From: Closterium sp. NIES-65
Lineage: Eukaryota > Streptophyta > Zygnematophyceae > Desmidiales > Closteriaceae
Reading direction: 5' to 3'
Assembly (NCBI GenBank): GCA_948144175.1
Contig: CANXME010000235.1
Span: 58,201-122,200 of the forward strand
DNA length: 64,000 nucleotides
The notes beneath the pieces are model-generated. The model was not told the DNA's origin, did no database searches, and was given only the letters and a program-made list of their open reading frames with translations. Shown piece by piece: positions 1 to 8,966 of the stretch (positions within the stretch are counted from its first letter, which is position 1; each line of letters opens with the position of its first letter). A program made the position numbers and the translations under genes.

Positions 1-3000
1 GCAGGATGGCAGAAGGGAAAGTGGTGCTGGAGCGCGCGTCGGTTCGCGAGAGAGCTCCTGCAGGTGGGGCAACTCACGACCTGGTCGGGTGATGTCGCCG
101 TGTCGGCGGGGTCAATCGGGGCCGTGGCGTCGGAACTGGCTGTAGAGGGGACCCCGTGGGCGGCCTGAGCTCCGAGAGGATCGCCTGGGATGAGGGGAGG
201 AGACGACTCACCAGCCCCGTGCGGGGGGGGTGTCAGCGAAGATAGAGGTGGTGTCGCACAGGATAGGGCCGGGCCTCGTGCCGGTACCGGTGTCGAAGCT
301 GGGGAGGGGGGACGTGGAGGTGAGCCTGAAGTGTGTACCGTGGTGTGCTCCTGCCCCTCGGCGGGGTGCGGTTCAAGTGACGGCTCTGCTACCCCAGGCG
401 GAGGGGTCTCGGTAGGGGCGGATGCCTCATCCCTACTGCTGGTGACCTCCTGCGCCACGGGCTGAACGGGGGGAGGCGCCACCCCCTCTAGGTGCGCGTG
501 ACACGGCCTCAGAACCTGGTCCGTCTCCATTGGGGTCGGGAGTGACGCGCCTGGCTGAGTGGCGGGGGGGATAAAAGAAGGGACAGACCGGGTGACTTCC
601 GCATACGTCCGGGTCCGGTCCTGTGGGACTGGAAGGGTGGGGGCAGCCGGAGAGCTGCTCGGGCGGTGTATCGCCAGCAAATCTGAAATGCCAGCCCTCA
701 CCTCCTCTGGGGTCTCGAAGACCTGCCTGCCTGTAGGTGAGAGTAGGAGGGCTGGCAGGGTAGAGGGTGGAGTGGGGCTTGCTGGCTGAGCGGAGCTCGG
801 GTGTGGACCCTGCCCTAGAAGGCCCCCTTGGCCCTCCCCAATCACCATGGGTTGCGGTAGGGGGTCGTCGACATGGAAGGGGTGGGAGGGATGGGAGGGG
901 GAGTCGGTGGCGTCTTCCATGGGCGCATCCCTCAACCCGACGGCCTCCATCCCCGTAGCGATCGCGGCCGCCGCCACCTGGGAGGGGGACACAGCAAGGG
1001 AGGGGCAGAATGGGGGAGAGTGGGCTGGTCCGCTCCCATGGCCCTGTGGAGGTGCAGGAGCGGGGCGGGAGTGTGGGTTTGGTGGTCGGGCTGTAGCGGT
1101 AGGGCCTGGTAAGGGTTCAACGGGATGCGGGGTGGGGAGGGGCTCTTGGTGGGGGAGGGAGGGAGGGGGGAGTACGTGGGCTGACCCTCTGCCTCCTCTG
1201 CCCCTGTTCTTCCGCCGGCGGCCAACCTGGTTGTCTGCGCCTGTTTGTGAAGGAAGGGGGGGCTGTGGGGCCAAAGGGGTGGTTGGAGGGAGGATGGGTG
1301 GTTCGCCGGGCGGGGGGTGCTCTGTGTGCATCCCCTCTCTCCTCGAGGCATCCCCCTCCGTGGGGACAGATCGGGCAGGCTGTGTGTGGGGGGTGATGGC
1401 TGCCCAACGGGGCCACTCGTGGGGAACCCGGCCGGGAGGGGGGGTTGAAGGTGGGGGTCGAGGGGCTGGGCCAGTGTGGAGGTTAGAGCGAGGTACAAAC
1501 GGTGGGGGGAGAGAGGTTTGTGTGGGCTCTGTGGTGGCCTCTCCTGTGGGCCCCTCTACCCGGGTGCCGCCGCTCCCATGAGCCTGGGGCGCAAGCCCTT
1601 GCGGGTGGGTCTCGGCTGCCTGGGGGGGGTGGTGTGAGGGGGGCAGCCTGTTGGGTGGGCGTGTTGGGGCTGTGCGGCGACTCGGGTGGTTTGGGTGCCT
1701 GTAGCGTGTGGGAGAGGGATTTGGCCGCAGAGATGCTTCAACCTCCGAGATGTGTGTACTACCGGGTGGGGGGGGGCCTGGTGGAGGGGGGGGTAGTGGG
1801 CCGGTGGGGGGTGGCTGGGTGTTGGTAGGGGTCGGGGAGCATGGCTCCTCTAGGAAGGCCAGAGCCCTGGCTGCTCCACGTGGTGCTCTAAGGAGCCCCT
1901 GAGGGTGGGGGCAGAGGTGTGCTGCCCTTGGGGGTGAGGGGAGGAGTGAGGGAAGGGGCGGGGAGGGGTGAGAGGTGAGAGAAGGGGTGCCCTCGGGTGA
2001 CTCTGCTCTTGTCGCACCCGCGTGCTCTCCCGGTGGACCGCCTGCAACCGTGGGGTCAGGGGTTGGGGACGGAGAGGGGGGCTGGCCATGGAGCAACGTG
2101 GGGGTCGGGGAGCACGGCTCCGCCAAGAAGGCCAGGGCCTTGGCTGCCCCCCTGGATACTACCGGGACCTGAGGGTGGGGGTGGGGAAATGGTGCTCCTG
2201 GGGGTGGGTGGGCTGGAGGATGGGAGGTGAGGATGGGGGCTCCCTCGTGCGGCTCTGTCCTCAAGGTCTCCCCCAGCCCCTCCATCGGTCCTTCTGCTAG
2301 CATGTGGACGGGCATGGGGGGTAGAGGGGGAACCTCGACGTGAGGCTGCAGGGGGGCCGGGTCGGCCTCACCGTCAGGCGTGAGGTATTGGGCCAGTGGC
2401 CCGTCAATGTGCATCACATCCTCTCCCTCATCCTCCTCTATCACTATCACATCCCCCTCTTCCGTGCCCACCCCGGTCGGGACCACACTCACCTCTCCTT
2501 CCCCTGTTGCCCCTATGTCCCCCGAGCCCACCCCGCCTGCTGCCGCTTTACTGCTAGCCCCTTTTGCGGTCTCTGCCGGCCCTGCTGTGTGTTTCCCCGC
2601 GTTTGCTGCGGGCCCTGCCGCCCCTACTGGCCGTGCTATGGCCCTCCCTGCTGCTTCAGCTGCAGCCTCACCTTCTGCCTTTGAGGCCACTGCTGTCCCT
2701 TCTCCCACTCTAGCCCCTGCCGTACCCTCTCTTGCTACAACCGAGGCAGCACTCTCCCTCGCACCAGTCCCCGTTACCCCCTTCCCCGCTGCACCCGTAG
2801 CACCTCCCCCTGTACCGGCCCCCACTGTGGCCTCTGTCGCTCCTGCTGCAGTCCTTGCAGCCTCGACTGCTGCAGTCTGTAAAACCTCACCTGCCGTAAT
2901 CTGCTCAGCCTCACCAGCCGCGGTCCCTGCAGCCTTGCCTGCCGCGGTCCCTGCAGCCTCACGTGCAGCAGTCCCTGCAGCCTCACCTGCTGCAGTCCCT

Positions 3001-4385
3001 GCGGCCTCACCTGCTGCAGTCTGTGCGGCCTCACCTGCTAGAATCTGCTCAACCTCAACTGCTGCGGCTATTTCAGCCTCACCTGCTGCGCTCCCTGCGG
3101 CCTCACCTGCCCTGGTCCCGCCTGCAGCCTCATCCGCTGTGGTCCCTGCAGCCTCACCTGCTGCAGTCCCTGCTGCCTCACCTATTGCAGTCCCTGCGAC
3201 CTCACCAGCTGTAGACTGTGCAGCCTCACCTGCTAGAGTCTGCCCAACCTTACATGCTGCAGCCCTCGCAGCCTCACCTGCTGCGTCCGCCGCAGCCTCA
3301 CCTGCTGCGGCCCCTGCAGCCCCGCCTGCTGCGCTCCCCGCAGCCTCGCCTGCTGCGCTCCCTGCAGCCTCGCCTGCTGCGCTCCCTGCGGCCTCACCTG
3401 CTGCGCTCTCTGCAGCCTCCCCTACTGCGCTCCCTACAGCCTCACCTGCTGCGCTCCCTGCAGCCTCACCTACTGCGCTCTCTGCGGCTTCACCTGCCAT
3501 GGTCCCTCCTGCAGCCTCACCCGTTGTGATCCCTGCAGCCACACCTGCTGTGGTCTGTGCGGCCTCGCCTGGTGCGGTCCCTATAGCCTCCTCTGCTGCG
3601 GTTCCCCCAGCCAACACAGCTGCAGGTTCCGTGGCCCCTACTCCTGCAAAACCTGTCTCCATGGCCTCTGCCCTTTGCCTGGCTAGAGTCACGGTCCCTG
3701 CCGCCCCTTCCCGTGCAGCCTCTGCCGCCCTTTCCCGTGCAGCCGCTGCTGCCCCTTCCCTTGCAGCCTCTGCTGCCCTTTCCTCTGCAACCTCTGCTGC
3801 CCCTTCCCCCACAACCCCCATTGCCCCTTCCCGTGCAGCCTTTGCTGCCCCATCCTCTGCAGCCTCTGCTGCTCCTTCGCACACACATTCACTTACCCCT
3901 TCCCGTGCAGTGTTAGCTGCAAGTTCCCCCCTGGCTCTGCCCCCTCCCGCTTCTATGTGCTTGGGGGTGCTAGTAGGATTAAGTGTTTTCACAAGTAATC
4001 TGGTTTGCGAATGGGAAGTAGCGAGTGAGTTGGGGGATCTCTCCACTTGGCATGCATGGGTGCCGTCCCCGCTGTCACCTGAAGGGGGGGTAGGCTGGGA
4101 TGGGGCCGCGGGGGTAGGGCGCGGTTTTGAGCGTGCTGGCTCCTCTTTGTGTATTTCCTCCAGTGGGGCTTGGCGTTCCTCTGTTCCATCCTCTTCAAGG
4201 GTACGCTTCTGGCCCCTAGGGTCGGATTGTGTGAGTGTTTTCGCTTGGTCAGGTGTGTGTTGTTTCTTCCTGACTGTTGAAGTGGGGGGAGTGGGAGAGT
4301 AGGGGGTGGCTCGGCTGCGGGACCTCCCAGATCGCCGAGGGGCTCCCGGGTCTGCCTTTTCCCCACTCGCGGGGTGCTGGGGCAT
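1..4385 (-). CDS. LINE ORF2 N-terminal part (Ala-rich repeats, Pro-rich region, start of zinc finger), copy A
   Basis: The ORF starts at the ATG at 4385 (protein begins MPQHPASGE) and stays open for about 1,461 codons to the window edge. The first 130 or so residues are basic and polar. An Ala/Gly/Glu repeat region follows, with units like GEAAGTAAGEAA (DNA about 2840-3900), then a long Pro/Ser/Thr-rich region. The last visible codons (about 1-75) encode the C2H2 finger CPTC...HH...CH seen complete in B, C, E and F. The start is chosen because the same ATG is conserved in all copies and sits 2 nt after the stop of the upstream ORF1-like frame (TAACAATG). By homology the protein would continue into reverse transcriptase and endonuclease domains and act in target-primed reverse transcription. 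Confidence 0.75.
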   Translation of the reverse strand, partial: MPQHPASGEKADPGAPRRSGRSRSRATPYSPTPPTSTVRKKQHTPDQAKTLTQSDPRGQKRTLEEDGTEERQAPLEEIHKEEPARSKPRPTPAAPSQPTPPSGDSGDGTHACQVERSPNSLATSHSQTRLLVKTLNPTSTPKHIEAGGGRARGELAANTAREGVSECVCEGAAEAAEDGAAKAAREGAMGVVGEGAAEVAEERAAEAAREGAAAAARERAAEAAREGAAGTVTLARQRAEAMETGFAGVGATEPAAVLAGGTAAEEAIGTAPGEAAQTTAGVAAGITTGEAAGGTMAGEAAESAVGEAAGSAAGEAVGSAVGEAAESAAGEAAGSAAGEAAGSAAGEAAGSAAGGAAGAAAGEAAADAAGEAARAAACKVGQTLAGEAAQSTAGEVAGTAIGEAAGTAAGEAAGTTADEAAGGTRAGEAAGSAAGEAEIAAAVEVEQILAGEAAQTAAGEAAGTAAGEAAGTAAREAAGTAAGKAAGTAAGEAEQITAGEVLQTAAVEAARTAAGATEATVGAGTGGGATGAAGKGVTGTGARESAASVVAREGTAGARVGEGTAVASKAEGEAAAEAAGRAIARPVGAAGPAANAGKHTAGPAETAKGASSKAAAGGVGSGDIGATGEGEVSVVPTGVGTEEGDVIVIEEDEGEDVMHIDGPLAQYLTPDGEADPAPLQPHVEVPPLPPMPVHMLAEGPMEGLGETLRTEPHEGAPILTSHPPAHPPPGAPFPHPHPQVPVVSRGAAKALAFLAEPCSPTPTLLHGQPPSPSPTPDPTVAGGPPGEHAGATRAESPEGTPSLTSHPSPPLPSLLPSPPRAAHLCPHPQGLLRAPRGAARALAFLEEPCSPTPTNTQPPPTGPLPPPPPGPPPPGSTHISEVEASLRPNPSPTRYRHPNHPSRRTAPTRPPNRLPPSHHPPQAAETHPQGLAPQAHGSGGTRVEGPTGEATTEPTQTSLPPPFVPRSNLHTGPAPRPPPSTPPPGRVPHEWPRWAAITPHTQPARSVPTEGDASRREGMHTEHPPPGEPPILPPTTPLAPQPPLPSQTGADNQVGRRRKNRGRGGRGSAHVLPPPSLPHQEPLPTPHPVEPLPGPTATARPPNPHSRPAPAPPQGHGSGPAHSPPFCPSLAVSPSQVAAAAIATGMEAVGLRDAPMEDATDSPSHPSHPFHVDDPLPQPMVIGEGQGGLLGQGPHPSSAQPASPTPPSTLPALLLSPTGRQVFETPEEVRAGISDLLAIHRPSSSPAAPTLPVPQDRTRTYAEVTRSVPSFIPPATQPGASLPTPMETDQVLRPCHAHLEGVAPPPVQPVAQEVTSSRDEASAPTETPPPGVAEPSLEPHPAEGQEHTTVHTSGSPPRPPSPASTPVPARGPALSCATPPLSSLTPPPHGAGESSPPLIPGDPLGAQAAHGVPSTASSDATAPIDPADTATSPDQVVSCPTCRSSLANRRALQHHFPFCHP
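2840..3640 (-). repeat. Coding minisatellite (Ala-rich repeats) in LINE copy A ORF2
   Basis: Tandem imperfect units of about 30-33 bp (on the + strand variants of gcctcacctgctgcagtccc) encode roughly 11-residue Ala/Gly/Glu repeats on the minus strand. Unit number differs between copies. Copy B lacks about 430 bp of this tract without losing frame, which is typical of slippage or unequal exchange in a coding minisatellite. Confidence 0.8.
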
Positions 4386-4387
4386 TG

Positions 4388-5824
4388 TTACGGAGGCAGC
4401 ATGCCTGGCGGTGGCGGTGTGAGTTGCTGGAGTTGGCTCAAGAGGGCGTCAAAGGGGGAAGGGACTCCCTGGCAGAGGCCGGGGTGCGGGGGGTTAGCTT
4501 GGGGAAATGGAAAAAGGGTGGGGAAAGCGGTGCGCAGTGGGTGGAAGAGAGGGTAGAGGGGGCCTGGCAGTTGGAGGGGATTGGGGCCCAAGGGGGGGGC
4601 GGGCTGGGGGCCGGTTGAGAGGGGAAGTGTTGGCGGGCTGTAGTGGAGGTGGGGGGGGCGGGGGTGATGTAGTGGTGGGTGAGCAGGGTGTGGGGACAGG
4701 TGGTGGGCCAGAGGTGGGGAGGGCAGGGCAGAATTCCACGGGAGGTGGGGGTGGGCAGGTGGAGCCAAGTGGGGAAGGAAGGGTGGGGAACAGAGAGGAA
4801 GGGGCAAAGGGTAGTGGGTAGTCGAGTTGGCGTGAGCCTGGTAGCGGGTAATGAGAAGGTTGGAAGGCGGGGGGTGAGAACGTGGGAGAGCCGAGAGGGC
4901 ACCGAAAGGAGGCGCTGTGGTAAATGCAGAATAGGATGCGGGGCCGGGAAACAGGGGACAGAGGGAATTGGGGAATTGATGAAGGGTGATGACTGCGGAT
5001 GGGCGAGCCCCAGGGGGGAGGAAATATGGAGGGTGTTGGAGAAGGGGGAGACTGGGGGGGGTTGGGGTAGGGTGTTGGAAGGCACCAGGGGCAGGAACAG
5101 GGGGTGCAGAGGTTGGCTGGGGGAGGGAGAGGCGGTCTGGTGCCGCGGAAAGGCGGACGGAGGTTGGGGACGGTACAGCGCAGGGAGCAAAAGCAAGGGG
5201 TGTAGACCCTGGCTGGGGGTAGGAACGGCAGTGTGGAGTTAGGGAGAGGTAGAGGGAGGCTGGGGTAGGTGGCTGGATTGCGCAGGGAGCAGGGGCAGGG
5301 GGTGTAGAGATTGGATGGGGGTGGGAAAGGCGGCGTGGTGTCGGGTGGCCGCAGTTGGGTCCTCGAAGGGCCTGGCAGGGCAGGATGCAGAGGTGCAGCC
5401 CACGCTGGATGCGGAAGTAGCTGGGGGGGAAAAGGGAGGCTGGAGGGGGAGGGACGGCTCGTAGAGGTGTGGGGGGCAGAGTGGGAGTGGGGAAGGCAGG
5501 AGGGGGGGTGGAGGAGGGACGTTGTGGACAGTGGAGTGGGGGAACATGCGGGTGATGATAGGGAGAAGCCGGGGGGGGGGGGGGGGGGGGAGAAGGGGGA
5601 GGTGGTATGAAGTGGGCGAGGGTGACGCACGGGCGGAGCGCGGCGGTACTAAGGGCACGGAGACGGGGGGCTGGGGGGAGAAAGGCCTGCTTGAGGGCGT
5701 GGTGGGGGATAAGGGGAGAGGGGCGGTAATGCTGGTGGGCAAAAGGGGAGGGTGTGGTGTAGTATGATGAAACAGAATGGGGGGGTGGCGGACTGGATGG
5801 GGCCCTGGAGGGTTGGGAGAACAA
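4388..5824 (-). CDS. Possible ORF1 of the LINE (proline-rich, uncertain)
   Basis: A 478-codon frame rich in Pro, Ser, Leu, His and Thr ends at the TAA at 4390-4388, two bases before the ORF2 ATG (TAACAATG). This spacing recalls LINEs that reinitiate ORF2 after ORF1 termination. Copy C has a similar frame (38939-40168) with the same junction. Against it: the strand is nearly pure pyrimidine, so other frames are also open, no RNA-binding motif or CCHC knuckle is visible, and a variable poly-G tract (about 5570-5590) changes the frame upstream. It may be only untranslated low-complexity sequence. Confidence 0.3.
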   Translation of the reverse strand: MFSQPSRAPSSPPPPHSVSSYYTTPSPFAHQHYRPSPLIPHHALKQAFLPPAPRLRALSTAALRPCVTLAHFIPPPPSPPPPPPPASPYHHPHVPPLHCPQRPSSTPPPAFPTPTLPPTPLRAVPPPPASLFPPSYFRIQRGLHLCILPCQALRGPNCGHPTPRRLSHPHPISTPPAPAPCAIQPPTPASLYLSLTPHCRSYPQPGSTPLAFAPCAVPSPTSVRLSAAPDRLSLPQPTSAPPVPAPGAFQHPTPTPPSLPLLQHPPYFLPPGARPSAVITLHQFPNSLCPLFPGPASYSAFTTAPPFGALSALPRSHPPPSNLLITRYQAHANSTTHYPLPLPLCSPPFLPHLAPPAHPHLPWNSALPSPPLAHHLSPHPAHPPLHHPRPPHLHYSPPTLPLSTGPQPAPPLGPNPLQLPGPLYPLFHPLRTAFPTLFPFPQANPPHPGLCQGVPSPFDALLSQLQQLTPPPPGMLPP

Positions 5825-6973
5825 GGTGTAAGCTGCCGTTCTGATTTTTCCTGTTTTTTTTTTCCGATTTATATGAATTTCTTTTTCTTTTCTTTTTTCC
5901 TTGAAGTTGTTTCCTCTTATTTCCTACGGTTTCCAGAAACAGGGCGGCCTCTGCTAGCTAAGCGCCGTTAGGGAAAGAGGTTAGGTGGCGGGGTGGCTAA
6001 AGCGCGTGTGTGAGGGGGAAAGGGGCGGTGTGAGCAGGGAGGTGACTATGTGGGTGGCGACGGGGTAAGATTACGACGTGTGGGTGGCATGCACGAGTGC
6101 GCGACGAGGCATGGCAGGGTGGGAGTGAGCAAAAGGGGAGTGGGGCGGCTTGTGTGCCAAACGTGGGCGGCTAAAACGCTCTAGGCAGAAAACGCGCTTC
6201 GGGAGGCGCGCAAGGGGAGGGCTGCTTAAACGCTACGAACGCAGCAATTTCGCCTCCCTCCGCGCTGCCTTTCCCTGGCGGTAAGCGCCCCGTGCGCGGT
6301 TCCGTCTACGTTGCGGCTAGATTGAACGGGCGGGGAAAACGAGTGCGTGACTAAACATGATAGGCGACGAGAAAGCGTGCTTGGAAACGCGCGGCTCTTC
6401 GAATTAGGGTTTCGATAAAGGAGGGCGCACCGAAAGGGAAGGAAGAGTGCTAACTACGGGCGGAAGCTAAGCTCAGTGACTTCGAGAGAGGGAAACCGCG
6501 GGAAAAAACTCGGTATTTGCTAATCGCTTCGAATAGCAAAGCCGTGGGCAGAAAAGAGCGGGGGGATAAGGGAGAGTGTCGAGAGAGGGGATGGGCGGGA
6601 ACACCGTGTCTGGCGGAGTTGTGGTTGTGAGTCGCGCGCGCTGTTACACTCCGCGGGCGAACTTCGCGTCAACGCCCCACCTCCCGTTACACCGGCTGCA
6701 GCGCGTCCGCAGCGATCCCGCGATGGCGGGGTCGAACAAACGGTTCCGTAACACCCCGCGAGTTCCGTTTCCGAGACTCCTGAGGGTCGCGCGCGAAACT
6801 CGCGACCCCCGTTCCGTCGAACTCCACAGTCGAAACTGGAAAACTAACCGTTGGAAACGCTTATAACTATAACATAAACAACTATCACAATCACTTTGTC
6901 CTTAAGCAACTCGAAATAGTAGGTTTAGGAGGCTCCTTAGTAGGCAGCCATGGCTAGGTAAGCTAGGTCAAGG
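5825..6973 (-). other. LINE 5' terminal region, copy A (possible promoter/5' UTR)
   Basis: About 1.15 kb without a credible ORF is conserved nearly base for base in copies A, B and C. It begins (element sense) at 6973 and ends in an A-rich tract (minus-strand sense of 5850-5910) before the pyrimidine-rich zone. A GC-rich part (6600-6840) holds a perfect 8-bp hairpin (6784-6791 pairing with 6801-6808). Because the element is antisense to the 5S gene it cannot ride on 5S transcription, so its own promoter is most likely here. That is inference from position only; I recognise no promoter motif. Confidence 0.5.
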
Positions 6974-7041
6974 GCTAAGCGCCAGTGGGCGAGAGCAGTA
7001 CTGGGCTGGGTGACCTCCCGGGAAGTCCTCGTGTTGTACCC
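6974..7041 (+). pseudogene. 5S rRNA gene, 3' fragment downstream of LINE A
   Basis: These 68 nt match 5S positions 51-118, from gctaagc to gttgtaccc. The first 25 nt are the target-site duplication of the LINE. The fragment keeps the A box, the intermediate element (gcgagag) and the C box (gctgggtgacctcccggg) but lacks the first 50 nt, so it cannot make a normal 5S rRNA. Confidence 0.9.
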
Positions 7042-8539
7042 ATTTATGCCCCTTGCTCGGCACGTGCCGGGGGAGGGGCAAGCGGGAAAAAGAAAGGACG
7101 ATTTTAGCGCGTCCGATTCTTTCATTTTCGTTTTTTTGCCCAAACAACGACCCAGCGGGGTGGGGGGCCCCCGGGGAGGCTTGCCCGTGCGAAGAAACGC
7201 CCCGTGCGCACCACCGTTGGGCGGTTGGAAGCCGCACACGGTCGCGGGGGTGCAGAGCGGAAACGGGCAGCCGGGGGAGGGTGGGGGCGGTTGGATGGGA
7301 CTTGGGGTGTACGGGGGGCAGGGGAGTTGAGGGGGCAAGGGGAGGGGCAGCAACGGGCAGGGGCTGGGCCAACTGAGGGCACGGAAAAGGGGCGGGCAGA
7401 GGGTGAGCAGAGGGGCGAGCGATGCAAGGGTGGCACCATAGGGGGGAAACCAGTTGCACGGAGGTGGGAGGTGAGGGGCGTGCGAGGGGGTGGGAAAGGG
7501 GCAGGGAGGGGCAGAATGGGAGGATGTAGGTGGGGGGGGGTGGGGGAGGGGAGTGTGCGTGTGTGTGTGTGTGTGTGAGAAAGAGAGAGAGAGAGAGAGA
7601 GAGGGAGGGGGGGATTGAAGGGTGGGAGGGGGGCTGGTCGTGGGGATGGGCTGATGGTGGTAAGAGGGCAGCAGGGATGGGGAGAAGGGAGCGTAACGAG
7701 GGGAGAGCAAAGGGCAGGGGGGGAGGAAGGGAGGGGCAGGGAGGGAAGAGGCTGAACGTACAAAGGGGGGAAACGAGGGGCATGGATGATAGGAAACGAG
7801 GGCAGGGGTGTGGGAAATCAAGGGCAGGGAGGAGAGAAGCAATGGGTGAGGGGAAAACAAGGGAGGGGCAGACGGGGGGCAGGGAGGGAAGAAACGTGGG
7901 GCAGGGAGGGGAGAAGCCAAAGACAGGGGCATGGGCAGGCGGGGGCAGGGAGGGAGCAAAGGAGAGGCACGGAGAAAGAAAGGGAGGCGCGGGGAGGGGA
8001 GAAACCGGGCGTGGGGGGGGCGGAAAATGAGGGGCAGGGCGGGGAGGAGGGAGGGGCAGGGAGGGGAGAAGCTGAGCACACGGAGGGGGGAAAGGTGAGG
8101 CAGGGAGGTAGGAAGCCAAGGACAAGGGGGGGGAGAGTGGGGGGGGGCAGGGAGAGGGGGGAGGTGGGGAGCGGGGAAAGGCGGCGAGGGGCAGGGAGGG
8201 GAGAAACCAAGCATAGGGGGGCGAGATACGAGGGGCAGGGTGCGGATTGAGGAGGGGCAGGGAGTGGAGTGGGTCGGCGAGGGGAAGGAAGAGGCGTGCA
8301 GCAGAGGAGGGGAGGGGGGAGGAGAAGGTAAAGGAGGGGAGCGCACGGGCGGGGAGGAGCGAATGGCGGGCGGTGGGAAACGGCGAGGGGGGGCAGGGAG
8401 GGTCAAAAGAGGCGGCAAGGGAGCGGGCACGCGGAGGGTAGGGGCGGGGGGAGCGGATGGCATGAGGGGGCAGGGGGTGTGACTATGAAGGGGGGGACCC
8501 GGGCAAGGGGTGTGTAGCGGTCGGGGCACGAGGTTGACG
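7042..8539. repeat. 5S intergenic spacer, unit 1
   Basis: This roughly 1.5 kb spacer recurs after every 5S gene. It starts with a short T-run-containing zone (ttttagcgcgtccg, then a longer T run), followed by a unique-looking block (gcccaaacaacgacccagcg) and then a very G-rich, purine-biased tract with irregular ggggcagggagggg repeats and a GT/GA microsatellite. It ends just before tggtacgatc of the next 5S gene. Long minus-strand open frames here are pyrimidine-run artefacts. No gene is seen. Confidence 0.9.
7552..7604. repeat. (GT)n(GA)n microsatellite in 5S spacer
   Basis: An alternating gt run is followed by an alternating ga run. Its length differs from spacer to spacer, so it can serve to tell units apart. 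Confidence 0.95.
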
Positions 8540-8613
8540 TGGTACGATCATACCTCGGCTACTACGCCGGACCCATCAGAACTCCGAAGCTAAGCGCCGG
8601 TGGGCGAGAGCAG
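8540..8613 (+). pseudogene. 5S rRNA gene, 5' fragment upstream of LINE B
   Basis: This fragment matches 5S positions 1-75 and lacks one base in the ccggatccc stretch (reads ccggaccc). It ends at gagagcag, where the LINE 3' end begins. It carries the A box and intermediate element but no C box. The single-base loss is not seen in the other units. Confidence 0.9.
8589..8613 (+). repeat. Target-site duplication of LINE B, 3'-end side
   Basis: The 25-bp stretch gctaagcgcc...gagagcag is repeated exactly at 25663-25687, on the other side of copy B. It corresponds to 5S positions 51-75. Confidence 0.9.
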
Positions 8614-8966
8614 ATATTCATTATTAGGGGAAGAGCAAATACAAGCCGAATATAATGGTTTTTCCAAGACTAGGAAATTTTGACATAGCCTTATCGCTAT
8701 GAGGACGGTATATATATTTTGTAGGAAAAGGGGGAAAGAAAGGAAAGGAAGGAAGGATGAAGGAGTAAGAAGAAGTGGTAGGGAAAAGAAGAGGGTGGGA
8801 GGAAGAGAAGGGAAGGATAGAAGAAGGGAACTGAAAGAGGGAGGTGGGAAGAGAAAAGGAGAGAGGGAGAGAGACTAAGGAGGAGGAAGCACCAAAGGAC
8901 CACAACACGGCAGCAACCCGCACGACCGCACGGGCACAGCGTTTCAAGCACAGCCACTATTGTTTT
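8614..8966 (-). other. LINE 3' UTR, copy B
   Basis: These 353 nt between the ORF2 stop and the 5S junction contain a strongly pyrimidine-rich tract in element sense (about 8720-8880). They end in an AT-rich 3' terminus without poly(A) or a simple repeat, as in R2-type elements, whose 3' UTR is recognised by their own RT. The same region alone makes up truncated copy D. Confidence 0.8.

Larger units (their letters stand above)
1..6973 (-). mobile_element. 5S-inserted RLE-type LINE, copy A (3' part beyond window edge)
   Basis: This is the 5' portion of a LINE that continues past the left edge of the window. It matches copies B and C almost base for base, and its 5' end at 6973 abuts 5S sequence starting gctaagcgcc, exactly as in copy B. 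In minus-strand order it holds a 5' region (6973-5825), a pyrimidine-rich possible ORF1 (5824-4388) and the start of the giant ORF2 (4385 to the edge). The visible ORF2 part has no in-frame stop, which makes A the best candidate for an intact copy, although the RT and endonuclease parts lie outside the window. It groups with B rather than with C/E/F by shared variants. Confidence 0.9.

Noticed and set aside
2380-4302. Plus-strand frame of 640 codons rich in AASPAA repeats (also at 14995, 36924 and 51548)
   Set aside because: It is the antisense shadow of the Ala-rich repeat tract of LINE ORF2, which continues into conserved RT domains on the other strand.
5570-5592. Long poly-G tract as a functional signal
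   Set aside because: Its length varies between copies (shorter in C and E), and it lies in low-complexity purine-rich DNA. Slippage or sequencing error is the simplest explanation.
6737-6747. B-box-like Pol III sequence (tgttcgacccc on the minus strand) in the LINE 5' region
   Set aside because: Two mismatches to the consensus, and no A box at suitable spacing. Not enough to call an internal Pol III promoter.
7660-8480. Regular ggggcagggagggg repeats as a CRISPR array
   Set aside because: Repeats are irregular and spacers are not unique or of constant length, no cas genes are present, and the region is a eukaryotic 5S spacer.
6937-8529. Minus-strand open frame of about 530 codons across the 5S spacer, repeated in each unit
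   Set aside because: The strand is almost pure pyrimidine, so stops are rare in every frame. The translation is Pro/Ser/Leu/His low complexity, runs through microsatellites and into 5S DNA, and changes frame with microsatellite length.
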